From positions 1 to 64,000 of the forward strand of contig NZ_FUXC01000004.1 in NCBI RefSeq assembly GCF_900167025.1: a DNA stretch of 64,000 nucleotides, read 5' to 3'. The stretch is from Treponema berlinense. GTDB taxonomy: Bacteria; Spirochaetota; Spirochaetia; Treponematales; Treponemataceae. The notes under the pieces are model-generated. The model saw only the letters and a program-made list of their open reading frames with translations. It made no database searches and was not told where the DNA came from. Position numbers and translations under genes: made by a program. How positions within the stretch are numbered: the stretch's first letter is position 1; every line of letters begins with the position of its first letter. This document shows positions 52,406 through 62,200 of this stretch, in pieces.

Positions 52406-53458
52406 ATGAAAATCGCCTCTAAAATTGCAGTTGCGGCTTTTGGTGCATTTGCCGCTATGGGTCTCTTTACTTCTTGTGGAGATGACGGAAAAACTCTTTA
52501 CCTGTACAACTGGACTTATTACACTCCAGACGAAGTTCTTCGCGACTTTGAAAAAGAATTCAACTGTAAGGTAAAAGTAGACAGCTATGCTTCCAACGAA
52601 GAAATGTATGCAAAGCTCAAGGCCGGCGCAAAAGGTTATGACATTGTTGTTCCTTCGCAGGACTATGCTTCAATCATGATTGCTCAGGGAATGCTGCAAA
52701 AGCTCGATCCGTCAAAGCAGACAAATAATTCAAAAATAAATCCGTTGCTTTCAAAAATGGCGACTTATGATCCAAATTTTGAATATGCAAGTCCATACTA
52801 CCTTGGAGCAGCAGGCGTAAGCGTAAATAAAACAAAAGTTCAGGCTGGAACTTACGAAAAGAACTGGAATATCTTTGCTGACAAAAAATTCGCAGGCCAT
52901 GCCACAATGATGGACGACATGCGCGAAGTTATCGGTGACGCACTTACAGTTTTGGGATACGACATTAACACGACAGATGATGGCGAGCTTGCAAAAGCAA
53001 AAGAACTTATCGTAAATAACTGGAAACCAAACCTTGTAAAATTTGACGCAGAAGGCTTTGGAAAATCATTTGCCTCTGGAGATTTCTGGCTCTGTCAGGG
53101 ATATGCAGAAGTTGTTTACGGTGAAGTTCCGGAAGAAAAATGGGAAGATACAATCGACTTTTTTATTCCAGAAGAAGGCGGTCCGTCTTATCTGGACAGC
53201 ATGTGCATCTTAAAGACTGCAAAACACGCTGAACTTGCAAATGAATTTATAAATTACATTCACCGTCCGGAAGTTTATGCAAAATTCCTTGATGCATTCC
53301 ACTTTCCTTGCTTTGTAATTCCAGAAGCAGCTCAGTTTACGACTAAAAAACCAATGTACGAAGCAAGCCAGATGAATAACTGCAAACTTAAACTCGACAT
53401 TGGCGAAAACCTGGATAAATACAACAATATTTGGCAGGACATCCGCTACACTGACTAA
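52406..53458 (+). CDS. potD: polyamine-binding lipoprotein
   Basis: A 350-residue type 2 periplasmic-binding protein. The signal peptide ends in LFTSC-GDD, a relaxed lipobox of the kind spirochaetes use, with the lipid-bearing Cys near residue 24. YLYNWTYYTPDEVLRDFEKEF and YDIVVPSQDYASIM are typical of PotD. I use ATG 52406 (GGAG nine bases upstream); the upstream ATG at 52358 would spoil the signal peptide. Confidence 0.92.
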   Translation: MKIASKIAVAAFGAFAAMGLFTSCGDDGKTLYLYNWTYYTPDEVLRDFEKEFNCKVKVDSYASNEEMYAKLKAGAKGYDIVVPSQDYASIMIAQGMLQKLDPSKQTNNSKINPLLSKMATYDPNFEYASPYYLGAAGVSVNKTKVQAGTYEKNWNIFADKKFAGHATMMDDMREVIGDALTVLGYDINTTDDGELAKAKELIVNNWKPNLVKFDAEGFGKSFASGDFWLCQGYAEVVYGEVPEEKWEDTIDFFIPEEGGPSYLDSMCILKTAKHAELANEFINYIHRPEVYAKFLDAFHFPCFVIPEAAQFTTKKPMYEASQMNNCKLKLDIGENLDKYNNIWQDIRYTD

Positions 53459-53901
53459 AAATTTTTATTTTCTAAATTGGTGCGGTACTCTATGTACCGC
53501 ACTTTTTTTTCTTCAACGCACTTTTTAATTTCTCTTTCGCGTTTTGAAAGCTGGCTTGTCCCGTTTTTTACTTCGATAAATAAAATTTCTTTTACTTCGC
53601 CATCATTTTCTGTGCTAAAAGCGACAAAATCCACAGGTTTTCCGACAAAACGGCAGTCGGCAGGATTGCATGGAAAATTCGGCAAAAAAGGCGCAATCTG
53701 CTCGGCTGCAAGCCCGGAAAGAACAGCTTTTGAACGGTTTACGGCATCTGCGCGCTCAGTTTTTAAGACACGGCGAAATTTTAGTTCGGCAGAGATTCTT
53801 CCGGCTTTCCAGGAGATAAAAACGATTAAAATGAATATAATTATTCCGAAAATAAATAAAAGTGCGGGATTGTGAATAAAACGCTCAAATAAAATGTTCA
53901 T
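53455..53901 (-). CDS. membrane-anchored Holliday-junction-resolvase-like nuclease
   Basis: A 148-residue protein with an N-terminal membrane helix (about 13-32) and a PF10107-type domain described as related to archaeal Holliday junction resolvases: DAVNRSKAVLSGLAAEQIAPFL, the acidic PVDFVAFS and EILFIEVKNG form the PD-(D/E)XK core. The real substrate is unknown. It converges with potD and overlaps its stop codon region by 4 bases. Confidence 0.82.
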   Translation of the reverse strand: MNILFERFIHNPALLFIFGIIIFILIVFISWKAGRISAELKFRRVLKTERADAVNRSKAVLSGLAAEQIAPFLPNFPCNPADCRFVGKPVDFVAFSTENDGEVKEILFIEVKNGTSQLSKREREIKKCVEEKKVRYIEYRTNLENKNF

Positions 53902-53934
53902 AAAGTGATTATACCATACATTTTATATTGCATT

Positions 53935-54105
53935 GCAGCCCGATGGCTTGCGTGCGGTGCACGCTGCAACTTTTGCTTTGCAAAACTTGTTTTATATAAC
54001 TGCGAGCTAAAGCTCGCCCGGGCTTTGCAGCCCGATGTGGAAGGGCGCGTGCGCGTGCAAAGCACCGAGGGCACCGAAGCCTGTAACAGCGGTTAGAAAG
54101 CCTCT
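53935..54105. repeat. GC-rich palindromic insert
   Basis: The stretch contains GCAGCCCGATG twice (about 53936 and 54026), a perfect GCGAGC-TAAA-GCTCGC palindrome, TTTTGCTTTGCAAAAC and repeated GCGTGCGCGTGC. GC content is far above the flanking genes and no coding frame is convincing. It separates the nuclease-like gene from the OmpA-like gene. Confidence 0.55.
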
Positions 54106-54138
54106 TGTGCGTCCCAAATTTTATTATGGAGAATTTTT

Positions 54139-55392
54139 ATGAAGAAAACGATTTTTTTTGCCGGATTTTTTATTTTTGCCGCAAATTTCTTTTTTGCTGC
54201 TGACGAAGGCAGAAAATTTGAGTTTAAATACAGAGAAGGCGACAATTTTGGCTTGATTTCTACTGTTGACGAGACTGTTAAAGTGAACGGCAGACTCAAC
54301 CACAGCGCAAAAATCGTAAGCCGTGTTACTGAGAGAGTCGAAAAAGTCGATGAAAACGGACGCGGCTGGATATGCGGAAATTTTATGTCGAGCGAGCAGT
54401 CTCATTCGGCGGACAATAACGGCGGAAGCTGGAAATGGGGCGAAAACTTTGAAAGCAATTTCTGGAGGGCAAAGGACGGCCGTTTTGAAATTGACTCAAG
54501 CTATTTTATGCCGGTAATCCGCGATCTTCCTGTTTTTCCGGACAAAATGCTAAAAACCGGCGACGAGTGGACTGCCGAAGGCTACGAAGCGGAAGATTTG
54601 AGGCGGCAGCTGAACGTTGAAGAGCCGTTTTTTGTGCCTTTTACGGCAAAATACAAATATGAGCGAGATGAAGAAGGTTTTTCTTCGGACAGTTCCAGGA
54701 CAAAAAAGATTTTTGCCGTAATTTCTGCAAAATACACGCTTTTTTACGAAACGGAAATGGAGCAGACGAAAAATGGCTTTACGGCTGATTTTCCGGTTAC
54801 GACGATGGGATTTTCGGACAGAACAATCTGGTGGGATTTTGAAAAAGGACAGATTGACCATTACGAAGAAAATTTTAGAATCGTGATTGAAACTTTGACC
54901 GGAAATGAATATCAGTTTTCTGGAAAAACGAAGGTCGAATATACAGAATTTAAGCGGACGGCGACAGAAGAGGCTGTGCAGGCAGTTCTCGAAAAAATTG
55001 ACGGAATGGGTTTGCAAGACATTTCGGTAACAAAAACTGACCGCGGACTTACAATCAGTTTGGAAAATATTCAGTTTGAAGCAAACAGCGCGCGTCTCGA
55101 AAAAAGCGAAAAAACTAAAATCAAAAAAATCGGGGAAATTCTCTCTAGCTATCCTGACAACGACCTTTTAGTTTCGGGGCATACCGCACGTTTTGGAAGT
55201 GAAGAGTCGTGCCAGATTTTGAGCGAACAGAGGGCGGAAGCCGTTGCAGATTTTTTGACGAATTTGGGAATTAGAGAAAAAAAACACGTTTTTACGCAGG
55301 GCTTTGGTTCAAAAGTTCCGGTCGCCTCAAATTCGGACAAGGCAGGAATGGCAAAAAACCGCCGCGTAGAAATTACGATTCTTGACAGATAA
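54139..55392 (+). CDS. OmpA-family outer-membrane protein
   Basis: A 417-residue protein with a signal peptide (MKKTIFFAGFFIFAANFFFA), a central domain of about 260 residues I do not recognise, and a C-terminal OmpA domain (about 300-417) with FEANSARLEKSEKTKI, VSGHTARFGSEE, LSEQRAEAVADFL and NRRVEITI. The latter should bind peptidoglycan. FxxGSAxL is changed to FEANSARL as in many relatives. Confidence 0.88.
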   Translation: MKKTIFFAGFFIFAANFFFAADEGRKFEFKYREGDNFGLISTVDETVKVNGRLNHSAKIVSRVTERVEKVDENGRGWICGNFMSSEQSHSADNNGGSWKWGENFESNFWRAKDGRFEIDSSYFMPVIRDLPVFPDKMLKTGDEWTAEGYEAEDLRRQLNVEEPFFVPFTAKYKYERDEEGFSSDSSRTKKIFAVISAKYTLFYETEMEQTKNGFTADFPVTTMGFSDRTIWWDFEKGQIDHYEENFRIVIETLTGNEYQFSGKTKVEYTEFKRTATEEAVQAVLEKIDGMGLQDISVTKTDRGLTISLENIQFEANSARLEKSEKTKIKKIGEILSSYPDNDLLVSGHTARFGSEESCQILSEQRAEAVADFLTNLGIREKKHVFTQGFGSKVPVASNSDKAGMAKNRRVEITILDR

Positions 55393-55511
55393 GAAAAGTT
55401 TTTTGTTTTTTGTGCAAAAACTGACTTTTGCCGCCATATATATTATTGATGGATGCATTCTCGCCATCCATACCAGCCGCTAACGAAAAGTTTTTTTGGG
55501 AGACAATATAT

Positions 55512-57194
55512 ATGGCAGAAAAAGAAATTTTTATTGAGGGAGAAGATTTTCCTGCGCAAAGTTTTGATGAGGAAGAATTTTTTTATTGCGATGAGGCAAC
55601 CCTTGCGGCGCAAAAATCATTCGGCATAAAATTTTTGTTTCCGTGGCAAAGACTTGTAATTGCAAATATTCTGGACAGTTCAGGCGCCGAAAATAAAGAT
55701 TTTGAGATAGACGGCCAGATAAACGAAAACGACGGAGTGTGCCGCGGAAAGCAGATTGTTCTTTTGCCGACCGGAGCCGGAAAATCGCTGTGCTTTTTGA
55801 CACCCGCGCTGCTTTTAGACGGTCCGACCCTTGTAATGTATCCGCTTTTGGCTTTGATGGCAGACCAGCAGAGAAGAATGCAGGAAGGAAGCCTCTCGTG
55901 TGTTGTTTTTAAGGGCGGCCAGACGCAGGAAGAAAGGGAAGAAAATTTCCGGAAAATAGAATGCGGACAAGCACGGGTAATTCTTGCAAATCCGGAAGTT
56001 TTGCAAAATGAAAAAATTATCTGCCGCTTAAAAAAATGCGGAATTGCCCACATTGCAATCGACGAAGCGCATTGCGTTTCTGAATGGGGAGATTCGTTCA
56101 GACCGGCATACCTTACGCTCGGAAAAATCATAAAGGAACTCGGAGTAAAAACCGTCACCGCATTTACAGCAACGGCAAGTCCTCCGGTTCTTGCAAGGGT
56201 GAATGAAGTTCTTTTTGACGGAAACGCGCATCTTGTTCAAAGCTCAGCAGACCGCGCAAACATTCACTACGAAGTAAGGTACGCATACGCAAAGAAAAAA
56301 GCCGTTTTAAAAGCCTGCATCGAACTAAAAAAACCGATGATAGTTTTTTGCTCAAGCAGGAGAAAAACGGAAGACACGGCCCGCCTTTTGACCGCATATT
56401 TTGGTTCAGAAAAAGCAAAATTTTACCACGCCGGCATGACAAAAGAAGAAAAACTCGCAGTTGAAAAGTGGTTTTTTGACTCGGAAGACGGGATTCTTGC
56501 GGCAACCTGCGCATACGGAATGGGAATGGACAAGGGAAACATTTACACTGTGGTTCACCTTGACGCCCCGGAACACATAGAAAATTTTATTCAGGAAGCA
56601 GGACGTGCCGGAAGAAAAGGCGATGATGTAAAATCAGTCTTAATCTGGAGCCACAAAGATCAGGCAAAATGGCGGCAGGCGCAAAAAAACAGCCGCGAAA
56701 AAGTGATGGGAGATTTTGCAAATTCAAAAATATGCCGCAGAGAATTTATGATGAACTATCTGACCGGAGAACAGGTTATCTGTTCGGGCTGCGACATTTG
56801 CGATGCGCAAAAATCTGGAAAAAAAATTGATTATCGCGCAGACGACGCTGAATTTGCATTTAAATTCATAAAACGGAACAGAAGACTTTTTACAAAAGAC
56901 GAAACTGTGAATATTTTGACCCAAAAGTTCAATTTGCGGGACAGAGATTTTTTTAAGGAAAATGTCTGGGAAGCACGCGATATGCAGGAAATTTTAACGC
57001 AACTTTTTGACAGCAAAAAAATAAAGAAACTCGGTGGATTTTGGGAAAACCATCTCGACATAAAGGCAGAAAAACCGCGTTTTTTATTCAGACGCTTTTT
57101 AACGGCAAAGTCTATTCATCGTCTTTATTTTCTGAGGCGGAATTTCCGTCATTTTCAGAAGAAGCTGGAGGAACTGAGGCAACTACTTTCTTAA
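55512..57194 (+). CDS. RecQ-family ATP-dependent DNA helicase
   Basis: A 560-residue SF2 helicase. Walker A LPTGAGKS (85-92), DEAHCVSEWG, TAFTATASP and QEAGRAGRKGDD are RecQ motifs, and four cysteines (CRREFM...CSGCDIC) make the RecQ zinc site. No HRDC domain follows. I start at ATG 55512 with GGGAGA upstream; the in-frame ATG at 55428 has none. An N-terminal extension of about 70 acidic residues precedes the helicase core. Confidence 0.88.
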   Translation: MAEKEIFIEGEDFPAQSFDEEEFFYCDEATLAAQKSFGIKFLFPWQRLVIANILDSSGAENKDFEIDGQINENDGVCRGKQIVLLPTGAGKSLCFLTPALLLDGPTLVMYPLLALMADQQRRMQEGSLSCVVFKGGQTQEEREENFRKIECGQARVILANPEVLQNEKIICRLKKCGIAHIAIDEAHCVSEWGDSFRPAYLTLGKIIKELGVKTVTAFTATASPPVLARVNEVLFDGNAHLVQSSADRANIHYEVRYAYAKKKAVLKACIELKKPMIVFCSSRRKTEDTARLLTAYFGSEKAKFYHAGMTKEEKLAVEKWFFDSEDGILAATCAYGMGMDKGNIYTVVHLDAPEHIENFIQEAGRAGRKGDDVKSVLIWSHKDQAKWRQAQKNSREKVMGDFANSKICRREFMMNYLTGEQVICSGCDICDAQKSGKKIDYRADDAEFAFKFIKRNRRLFTKDETVNILTQKFNLRDRDFFKENVWEARDMQEILTQLFDSKKIKKLGGFWENHLDIKAEKPRFLFRRFLTAKSIHRLYFLRRNFRHFQKKLEELRQLLS

Positions 57195-57330
57195 ATTTTT
57201 GTTTTGGCGGCTTTTTCCGGTAATTGCTTATGTAACTGATGAATTCAAATATAACGGCGCAACCAATCGCCGCGGCAATTACACTTTTGTTGGAAAAAAC
57301 TGCTTTTATTACCTGAAAAAGTTCATTCAT
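57112..57330 (-). CDS. small membrane protein overlapping the RecQ gene end
   Basis: A 72-residue frame with one membrane helix (NKSVIAAAIGCAVIFEFISYI, about 14-34) and a charged, serine-rich tail. Its last 27 codons lie antisense to the end of the helicase gene. The membrane helix and the start lie outside the overlap, so it may be real. Not recognised. Confidence 0.45.
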   Translation of the reverse strand: MNELFQVIKAVFSNKSVIAAAIGCAVIFEFISYISNYRKKPPKQKFKKVVASVPPASSENDGNSASENKDDE

Positions 57331-57445
57331 ATAAAAATTATCGGAAACCAGCGTAAATTTTTCAATACGAAAAAACAAAACTTTTTTTGCAGATTAAAAA
57401 CTGCTGGCATTGACCAAAAAATCTCTCACCGCTAGAATTTCAGCC

Positions 57446-58072
57446 ATGATTGGAATTGTTGACTATAATGCAGGAAATATAAAAAGTGTCGAACGCGCGC
57501 TTTTGTCTTTGAACGCAAATTTTATTCTCTCAAAAAAACCGTCCGAACTCGAAAATTGTGAACGGCTTATTGTTCCAGGAGTTGGCGAAGCAAAATACGC
57601 AATGGAACAATTTAAGAAAACCGGTTTTGATTCATTTTTAAAAGACTGGGCAAAATCAAAAAAGCCAATGCTCGGAATCTGTCTTGGAAGTCAGATTGTT
57701 TTTGAACATTCGGAAGAAGGCGATGTTGATTGTCTTGGACTTTTAAAAGGCGAAATTAAACTTTTTAACACGGTCTGGAAAGAAGAAGGAAAAAATCCGG
57801 GATTAAAAGTTCCGCAGATTGGCTGGAACGATTTGAATTTTGCAAACGGCGGTTCAAAACTTCTGGAAGGCGTTCCTGAACACTCGGACTTTTATTTTGT
57901 TCACTCGTATTTAATCCAGCCGGAGGACAAAACTATTGTAAAAGCCTGGGTCGATTACGGGACACAGGTTCCAGCCTGCGTAGAAAGCGAAAATATTACG
58001 GTTTTTCAGTGCCATCCGGAAAAGTCGGGAAAATGCGGACTTCAGGTTCTGAAAAATTTTATTAACGGTTAG
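57446..58072 (+). CDS. hisH: imidazole glycerol phosphate synthase, glutaminase subunit
   Basis: A 208-residue class I glutamine amidotransferase. The nucleophile Cys79 lies in LGICLGSQ and the His/Glu of the triad in FQCHPEKSGKCG. It supplies ammonia to HisF. ATG 57446 gives the standard start MIGIVDYNAGNIKSV; the earlier in-frame opening is not family-like. Paired with hisF only; no other his gene is visible in the window. Confidence 0.93.
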   Translation: MIGIVDYNAGNIKSVERALLSLNANFILSKKPSELENCERLIVPGVGEAKYAMEQFKKTGFDSFLKDWAKSKKPMLGICLGSQIVFEHSEEGDVDCLGLLKGEIKLFNTVWKEEGKNPGLKVPQIGWNDLNFANGGSKLLEGVPEHSDFYFVHSYLIQPEDKTIVKAWVDYGTQVPACVESENITVFQCHPEKSGKCGLQVLKNFING

Positions 58073-58140
58073 GCAAAAATTTTTAGGCAAAAATCCGCTA
58101 AAGCAAAAAATACATCCGAATCTAAAAAAGGTCAGAAAGT

Positions 58141-58905
58141 ATGTTAAAAAAAAGAATTATTGTTTGTCTTGATGTAAAAGACGGCCGGACGACAAAAGGC
58201 GTAAAATTTCAGAACAATGTTGATATTGGCGATCCTGTCGAAATGGCAAAAAAATACTACGAGCAGGGAGTTGATGAACTTGTTTTTTACGACATTATGG
58301 CAAGCGCGCGTGGCAGAGGTCCAATTCTAGATCTTATAAGCCGCGTTGCAGAGCAGGTTTTTATTCCCTTTTGCGTTGGAGGAGGAATCGGTTCGATAGA
58401 AGACATCCGCTCGACAATTCTTGCCGGGGCAGAAAAAGTAAGTTTGAACAGCCAGGCTGTAAAAAATCCGGAACTTATTAGTCAGGGTGCGCGAATTTTC
58501 GGAAACCAGTGCATTGTTCTTGGAATGGATGCGGCAAAAGACGAGACCTGTCCGAGCGGTTACAGGGTTTTTATAAACGGCGGACGGACAAAAACCGATC
58601 TTGATGCGCGAGAATGGGCAATAAAAGCCGTAAAACTTGGAGCCGGAGAAATCGTGCTAAATTCGATTGATGCAGACGGAATGAAAAACGGCTACGAAAT
58701 AAACCTTACAAAAATGATTGCGGAAAGTGTCGGTGTCCCTGTAATCGCTTCAGGCGGCGGCGGAACTCCAGAACATCTGGCGAATGTACTAAAAGAAGGA
58801 AAAGCCGATGCAGCCCTCATTGCGAGCATGGTTCACAGCATGGGCTACACAGTCGGCGGAATAAAAGCCGATCTGAACAAAATGGGCGTTCCTGTAAGAA
58901 TGTAA
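58141..58905 (+). CDS. hisF: imidazole glycerol phosphate synthase, cyclase subunit
   Basis: A 254-residue TIM barrel with catalytic Asp11 in IVCLDVKDG, CVGGGIGS, LNSIDADGMKNGY and ASGGGGTPEHL. With HisH it makes IGP and AICAR from PRFAR. AICAR also feeds purine synthesis. It is followed by an intrinsic terminator. Confidence 0.95.
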   Translation: MLKKRIIVCLDVKDGRTTKGVKFQNNVDIGDPVEMAKKYYEQGVDELVFYDIMASARGRGPILDLISRVAEQVFIPFCVGGGIGSIEDIRSTILAGAEKVSLNSQAVKNPELISQGARIFGNQCIVLGMDAAKDETCPSGYRVFINGGRTKTDLDAREWAIKAVKLGAGEIVLNSIDADGMKNGYEINLTKMIAESVGVPVIASGGGGTPEHLANVLKEGKADAALIASMVHSMGYTVGGIKADLNKMGVPVRM

Positions 58906-59004
58906 GATTTCAAGAGAAAGAAAAAAAATGCAGGCGCCCGAACTATAAAAATTGCTTTTAACAAAATTCGGGCGTATAAGCATATAACGTATACTAAAAA
59001 AAAT

Positions 59005-59057
59005 AATCCCGAAACTGCCGCGGAATTTGTTTTTTGGCCGCAAAATGTTTCGGGATT
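59005..59057 (+). terminator. intrinsic terminator after hisF
   Basis: AATCCCGAAAC (59005-59015) and GTTTCGGGATT (59047-59057) are perfectly complementary, with further internal pairing (CCGCGG region) and a short T-run after the stem. It lies about 100 bases after hisF and 46 bases from the end of the convergent helicase gene. Confidence 0.7.
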
Positions 59058-59102
59058 TTTATTTGCCCTGTCTTTTTACAGGAAACTTTTTAAAAGCATT
59101 TT

Positions 59103-61262
59103 TTAGAACACTTCTGCCTTTTTGTTTGATTTTTTATAAGCACTGGCACCGTTTCTTTGGGTTGAAGTGTGAACGCGTGTGCGTCCGTGCTCGCTTTTAA
59201 AACCGTCATTTGCCCGGCGGCTTCGTCCTTGACCGCGTCTTTCTCCGTCTTTTTTAGCTACATCATAACGATTTGAGCCAAAACCACGTCGTCCGCGTCC
59301 TTCAAAACGGTCTGCATTGTCACGTCCGCCTCTGCGGCGTCTTCCTCCAAAATTATCATCTTCTTTTGAATCGAGGTGCATATGTGGCAAGTTTGTGCGG
59401 CTCTTTGAAAGTTCAAGAGCACGAAGCGCATTTCCTGTCGGCAGACTCAAAAGAGAGAAATTCTGACTTACGTCGATTCTGTCAACCATTCGTCCAGGAA
59501 TATTCAATAAATCGCTAAAATATTCGGCGATTGAGCGGGCGTTAAAGCCATCCCTTTTTCCGAGCTGAACATAAATACGCTTCTGGTTTGGATTAGAGGC
59601 AAAACTTCCGCCTTTCTGGCTCTGAACTTTTCCATAATGGCTTTCGTCGAGAGACTTTCCGTAATTAACCTGCAAAACAGCGGCAAGAACTTCTACTGCA
59701 TTCTGGTTTGCGCACAAATCTTCTGCCATTTTTTTGTACAATTCTTCAACTTTTTTAAGCTGAGGAACAAATTCTTCTTTTGCTTCGCCCGGTTCGCCAT
59801 TTTCGTTAGAAATCTGGCCGATTTGAGAAGAAGGCTCTTCGCTTTCCAATGTTTTTTCGGATTCAACATCTGCCGGCAAAGCAACAACTTCGTCGTTTTC
59901 AAACTGTTTTTCTTTCGGTTCCGGCACAAATTCTTTTTTTGCCTTTAAACCGATTTTTTCTTTCAGTTCTTCAAGAATCCGGCTTCGTTTTACTTCGAGA
60001 ACATTTTCGATTGAAGGAACCTGCTCTTCTTTCATTTCGCCTTTTGCCGCAGCGCGAATTCGCTTTCTTAAAAATTCAAGCTTGCGTCTTTCTTCCGGGC
60101 GAACAAAGGTAACTGCAATTCCAGAAGTTCCGGCACGTCCTGTTCGTCCAATTCTATGAACATAAGTTGCGGCGTCAAACGGAAGAGAATAGTTTACAAC
60201 GTGGCTCAATCCTGAAATATCGATTCCTCTGGCGGCCACATCGGTTGCAACCAAAATACGCGTTTTTTTATTTCTAAATCTTGCAAGAATTTTTTCACGC
60301 TGTCCCTGAGGAACATCGCCATGCAAAGCAGCCGCCTCATAACCTCTTTCGTCGAGCATCCGGCTCACCATGTCGGCATCGTTTTTTGTCATTGTAAAAA
60401 CAAGTCCGTAAAAATCAGGCGAAATGTCGATAAGGCGGACAAGAGCTTCAATCTTGTCGCGTTCGCTTACAACCCAATATTTCTGGTCAATCAAAAGAGG
60501 CTCTTCTACAAAACCTTCTTCCTGAACAATGTCGTATTCGCCCATAAATTCTTCTGCAATCTGAAGAATCGGTTTTGGCATGGTTGCGCTAAAAAGCAAA
60601 ATTCGGCTGTCTGGATTTGCCTGTGCAAAAATCGACTTAATGTCATCGACAAAACCCATGTCGAGCATTTCGTCGCCTTCGTCGAGAATAAAATAATCGA
60701 TTTTGTCGAGTTTTAAAGTTCCTCGCTCAAGATGGTCTTTAATCCTACCAGGAGTTCCAACGACAATTTCTGTTCCGCGTTTTAAATCTTTAATCTGATT
60801 TGAATATGAAGCTCCGCCGTATAAAACGGTAACACGCGGAAATTTTCCAGAAGTAAAGCTCTGCATTTCCGTGCAAGTCTGAATCGCAAGTTCGCGGGTC
60901 GGTTCAAGCACAAGAGCGCGCACATGGTCGCTTTCTTCGTGAATATTCTGAACAATCGGAAGCCCGAAAGCCGCAGTTTTTCCAGTTCCAGTTCTTGCCT
61001 TTGCAATAAGGTTTGTGTCGCCGTTCAGAAGGCGTGGAATTGCCAAAACCTGAATCGGAGAAGGAGTCTTAAAACCTTTTTTTTCGATTGCTTCCAGAAT
61101 TCTCTGGTCAAGTCCTAAGTCTTCAAAAGAAATTTCTTCTGACTGCTCTTCGTCATTTTCGTTTTCTGAAATTTCCAGATTTTCCGGAATTTTCTGAGTT
61201 TTGTCAGCTGAACCGACACCATAATCTGCCGTTTTTTCAGCATCAAAAATTGAGTCTTTCAT
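59103..61262 (-). CDS. DEAD-box RNA helicase, DeaD/DbpA type
   Basis: A 719-residue protein with Q motif and motifs I-VI (ARTGTGKTAAFG, DEGDEMLDMGF, FSATMP, HRIGRTGRAG); motif II reads DEGD rather than DEAD. An acidic linker (about 440-560) leads to a DbpA-type RNA-binding domain (KRIYVQLGKRDGFNARSIAEYF) and an Arg/Gly-rich tail. The architecture resembles CsdA/DeaD, which acts in ribosome assembly and cold adaptation. ATG 61262 is used rather than 61304. Confidence 0.9.
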   Translation of the reverse strand: MKDSIFDAEKTADYGVGSADKTQKIPENLEISENENDEEQSEEISFEDLGLDQRILEAIEKKGFKTPSPIQVLAIPRLLNGDTNLIAKARTGTGKTAAFGLPIVQNIHEESDHVRALVLEPTRELAIQTCTEMQSFTSGKFPRVTVLYGGASYSNQIKDLKRGTEIVVGTPGRIKDHLERGTLKLDKIDYFILDEGDEMLDMGFVDDIKSIFAQANPDSRILLFSATMPKPILQIAEEFMGEYDIVQEEGFVEEPLLIDQKYWVVSERDKIEALVRLIDISPDFYGLVFTMTKNDADMVSRMLDERGYEAAALHGDVPQGQREKILARFRNKKTRILVATDVAARGIDISGLSHVVNYSLPFDAATYVHRIGRTGRAGTSGIAVTFVRPEERRKLEFLRKRIRAAAKGEMKEEQVPSIENVLEVKRSRILEELKEKIGLKAKKEFVPEPKEKQFENDEVVALPADVESEKTLESEEPSSQIGQISNENGEPGEAKEEFVPQLKKVEELYKKMAEDLCANQNAVEVLAAVLQVNYGKSLDESHYGKVQSQKGGSFASNPNQKRIYVQLGKRDGFNARSIAEYFSDLLNIPGRMVDRIDVSQNFSLLSLPTGNALRALELSKSRTNLPHMHLDSKEDDNFGGRRRRGGRDNADRFEGRGRRGFGSNRYDVAKKDGERRGQGRSRRANDGFKSEHGRTRVHTSTQRNGASAYKKSNKKAEVF

Positions 61263-61504
61263 AAAATGTATCCCAAAGGCGACAAAAAAGCCTCTAAAAT
61301 ACACTAAAAGGCCTAAAAATCGCAGTTAAAATAAAAGTGCCCTCTGCACCTTGAAACCAAATCATAATAGAAAAATATAGAAATTACAAGAAGATACTTG
61401 AAAAATCCGCAAACGCTTCTATTTTATTCAAATCAGAAATCTATTTTTTCAAAAAAATTCACTAAAAATCGGTGAATATTGATTTTCAGGACAATATATA
61501 TAGT

Positions 61505-62167
61505 ATGAACAATTTTAACGAACCAATTGATTTAAGACGGCTGACATTAAAAAATGGACTTTCCTACCCAAACGACAAAGAGCTCATAATGCTTGTCTTA
61601 GGCTCAGGAACAAAAAAAATGCCCATCGAATATATGTCGGAAGAAATTTTAAAAGTAATCTGCTCTCACAATCCGGAAAACTGGCTTGAAAAACTGCAAT
61701 CAATCGAAGGAGTCGGCACAAGCAAGGCTCTTGCAATTCTGGCGGCGCTGGAATTTGGAAAACGCCACAACAGAAATCCACAGGCTGTTGTTAATCAGCC
61801 GCAGGACGTAATTCCGTTCATAAAGCACTATGCAATGCAAAAAGCAGAGCACTTTGTAATGGTAACCGTGAACGGCGCAAAAGAAATTCTTACAATTAGA
61901 GTTCTGTGCATTGGCGGAAAAAACATGGCAGTTTTAAAGCCTTCTGAAATTTTCGGAGAAGCTGTCAAAGAAAACGCCTCTGGAATTATTCTGACTCACA
62001 ATCATCCGGGAGGACACGCGGAGCCTTCTGACGACGACATAGAAACGACTAGAAGACTGTCCTTAGGCTGTGAACTTTTAGGGATTCCCCTGCTCGACCA
62101 CATAATTATAACAAAAAACAGTTACTTTAGTTTTCTTGAACATGGTCTGTTGCCGACCTGTGAATAA
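61505..62167 (+). CDS. radC: RadC-family JAB-domain protein
   Basis: A 220-residue protein. The N-terminal helix-hairpin-helix (LQSIEGVGTSKALAILAALEFGKR) is followed by a JAB/MPN domain with the metal motif THNHPGGHAEPSDDD. The historic DNA-repair role of RadC is disputed. I choose ATG 61505 with an AGGA box 13 bases upstream; a GTG at 61472 is also possible. Confidence 0.87.
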   Translation: MNNFNEPIDLRRLTLKNGLSYPNDKELIMLVLGSGTKKMPIEYMSEEILKVICSHNPENWLEKLQSIEGVGTSKALAILAALEFGKRHNRNPQAVVNQPQDVIPFIKHYAMQKAEHFVMVTVNGAKEILTIRVLCIGGKNMAVLKPSEIFGEAVKENASGIILTHNHPGGHAEPSDDDIETTRRLSLGCELLGIPLLDHIIITKNSYFSFLEHGLLPTCE

Positions 62168-62200
62168 TCGGGTAAATTATAATAAAGGTCTAGTTAATTT

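Noticed and set aside
59693-60716. Long frames of 78-131 codons on both strands within the RNA helicase gene
   Set aside because: They are antisense or shifted shadows of a gene with all helicase motifs in one continuous frame.
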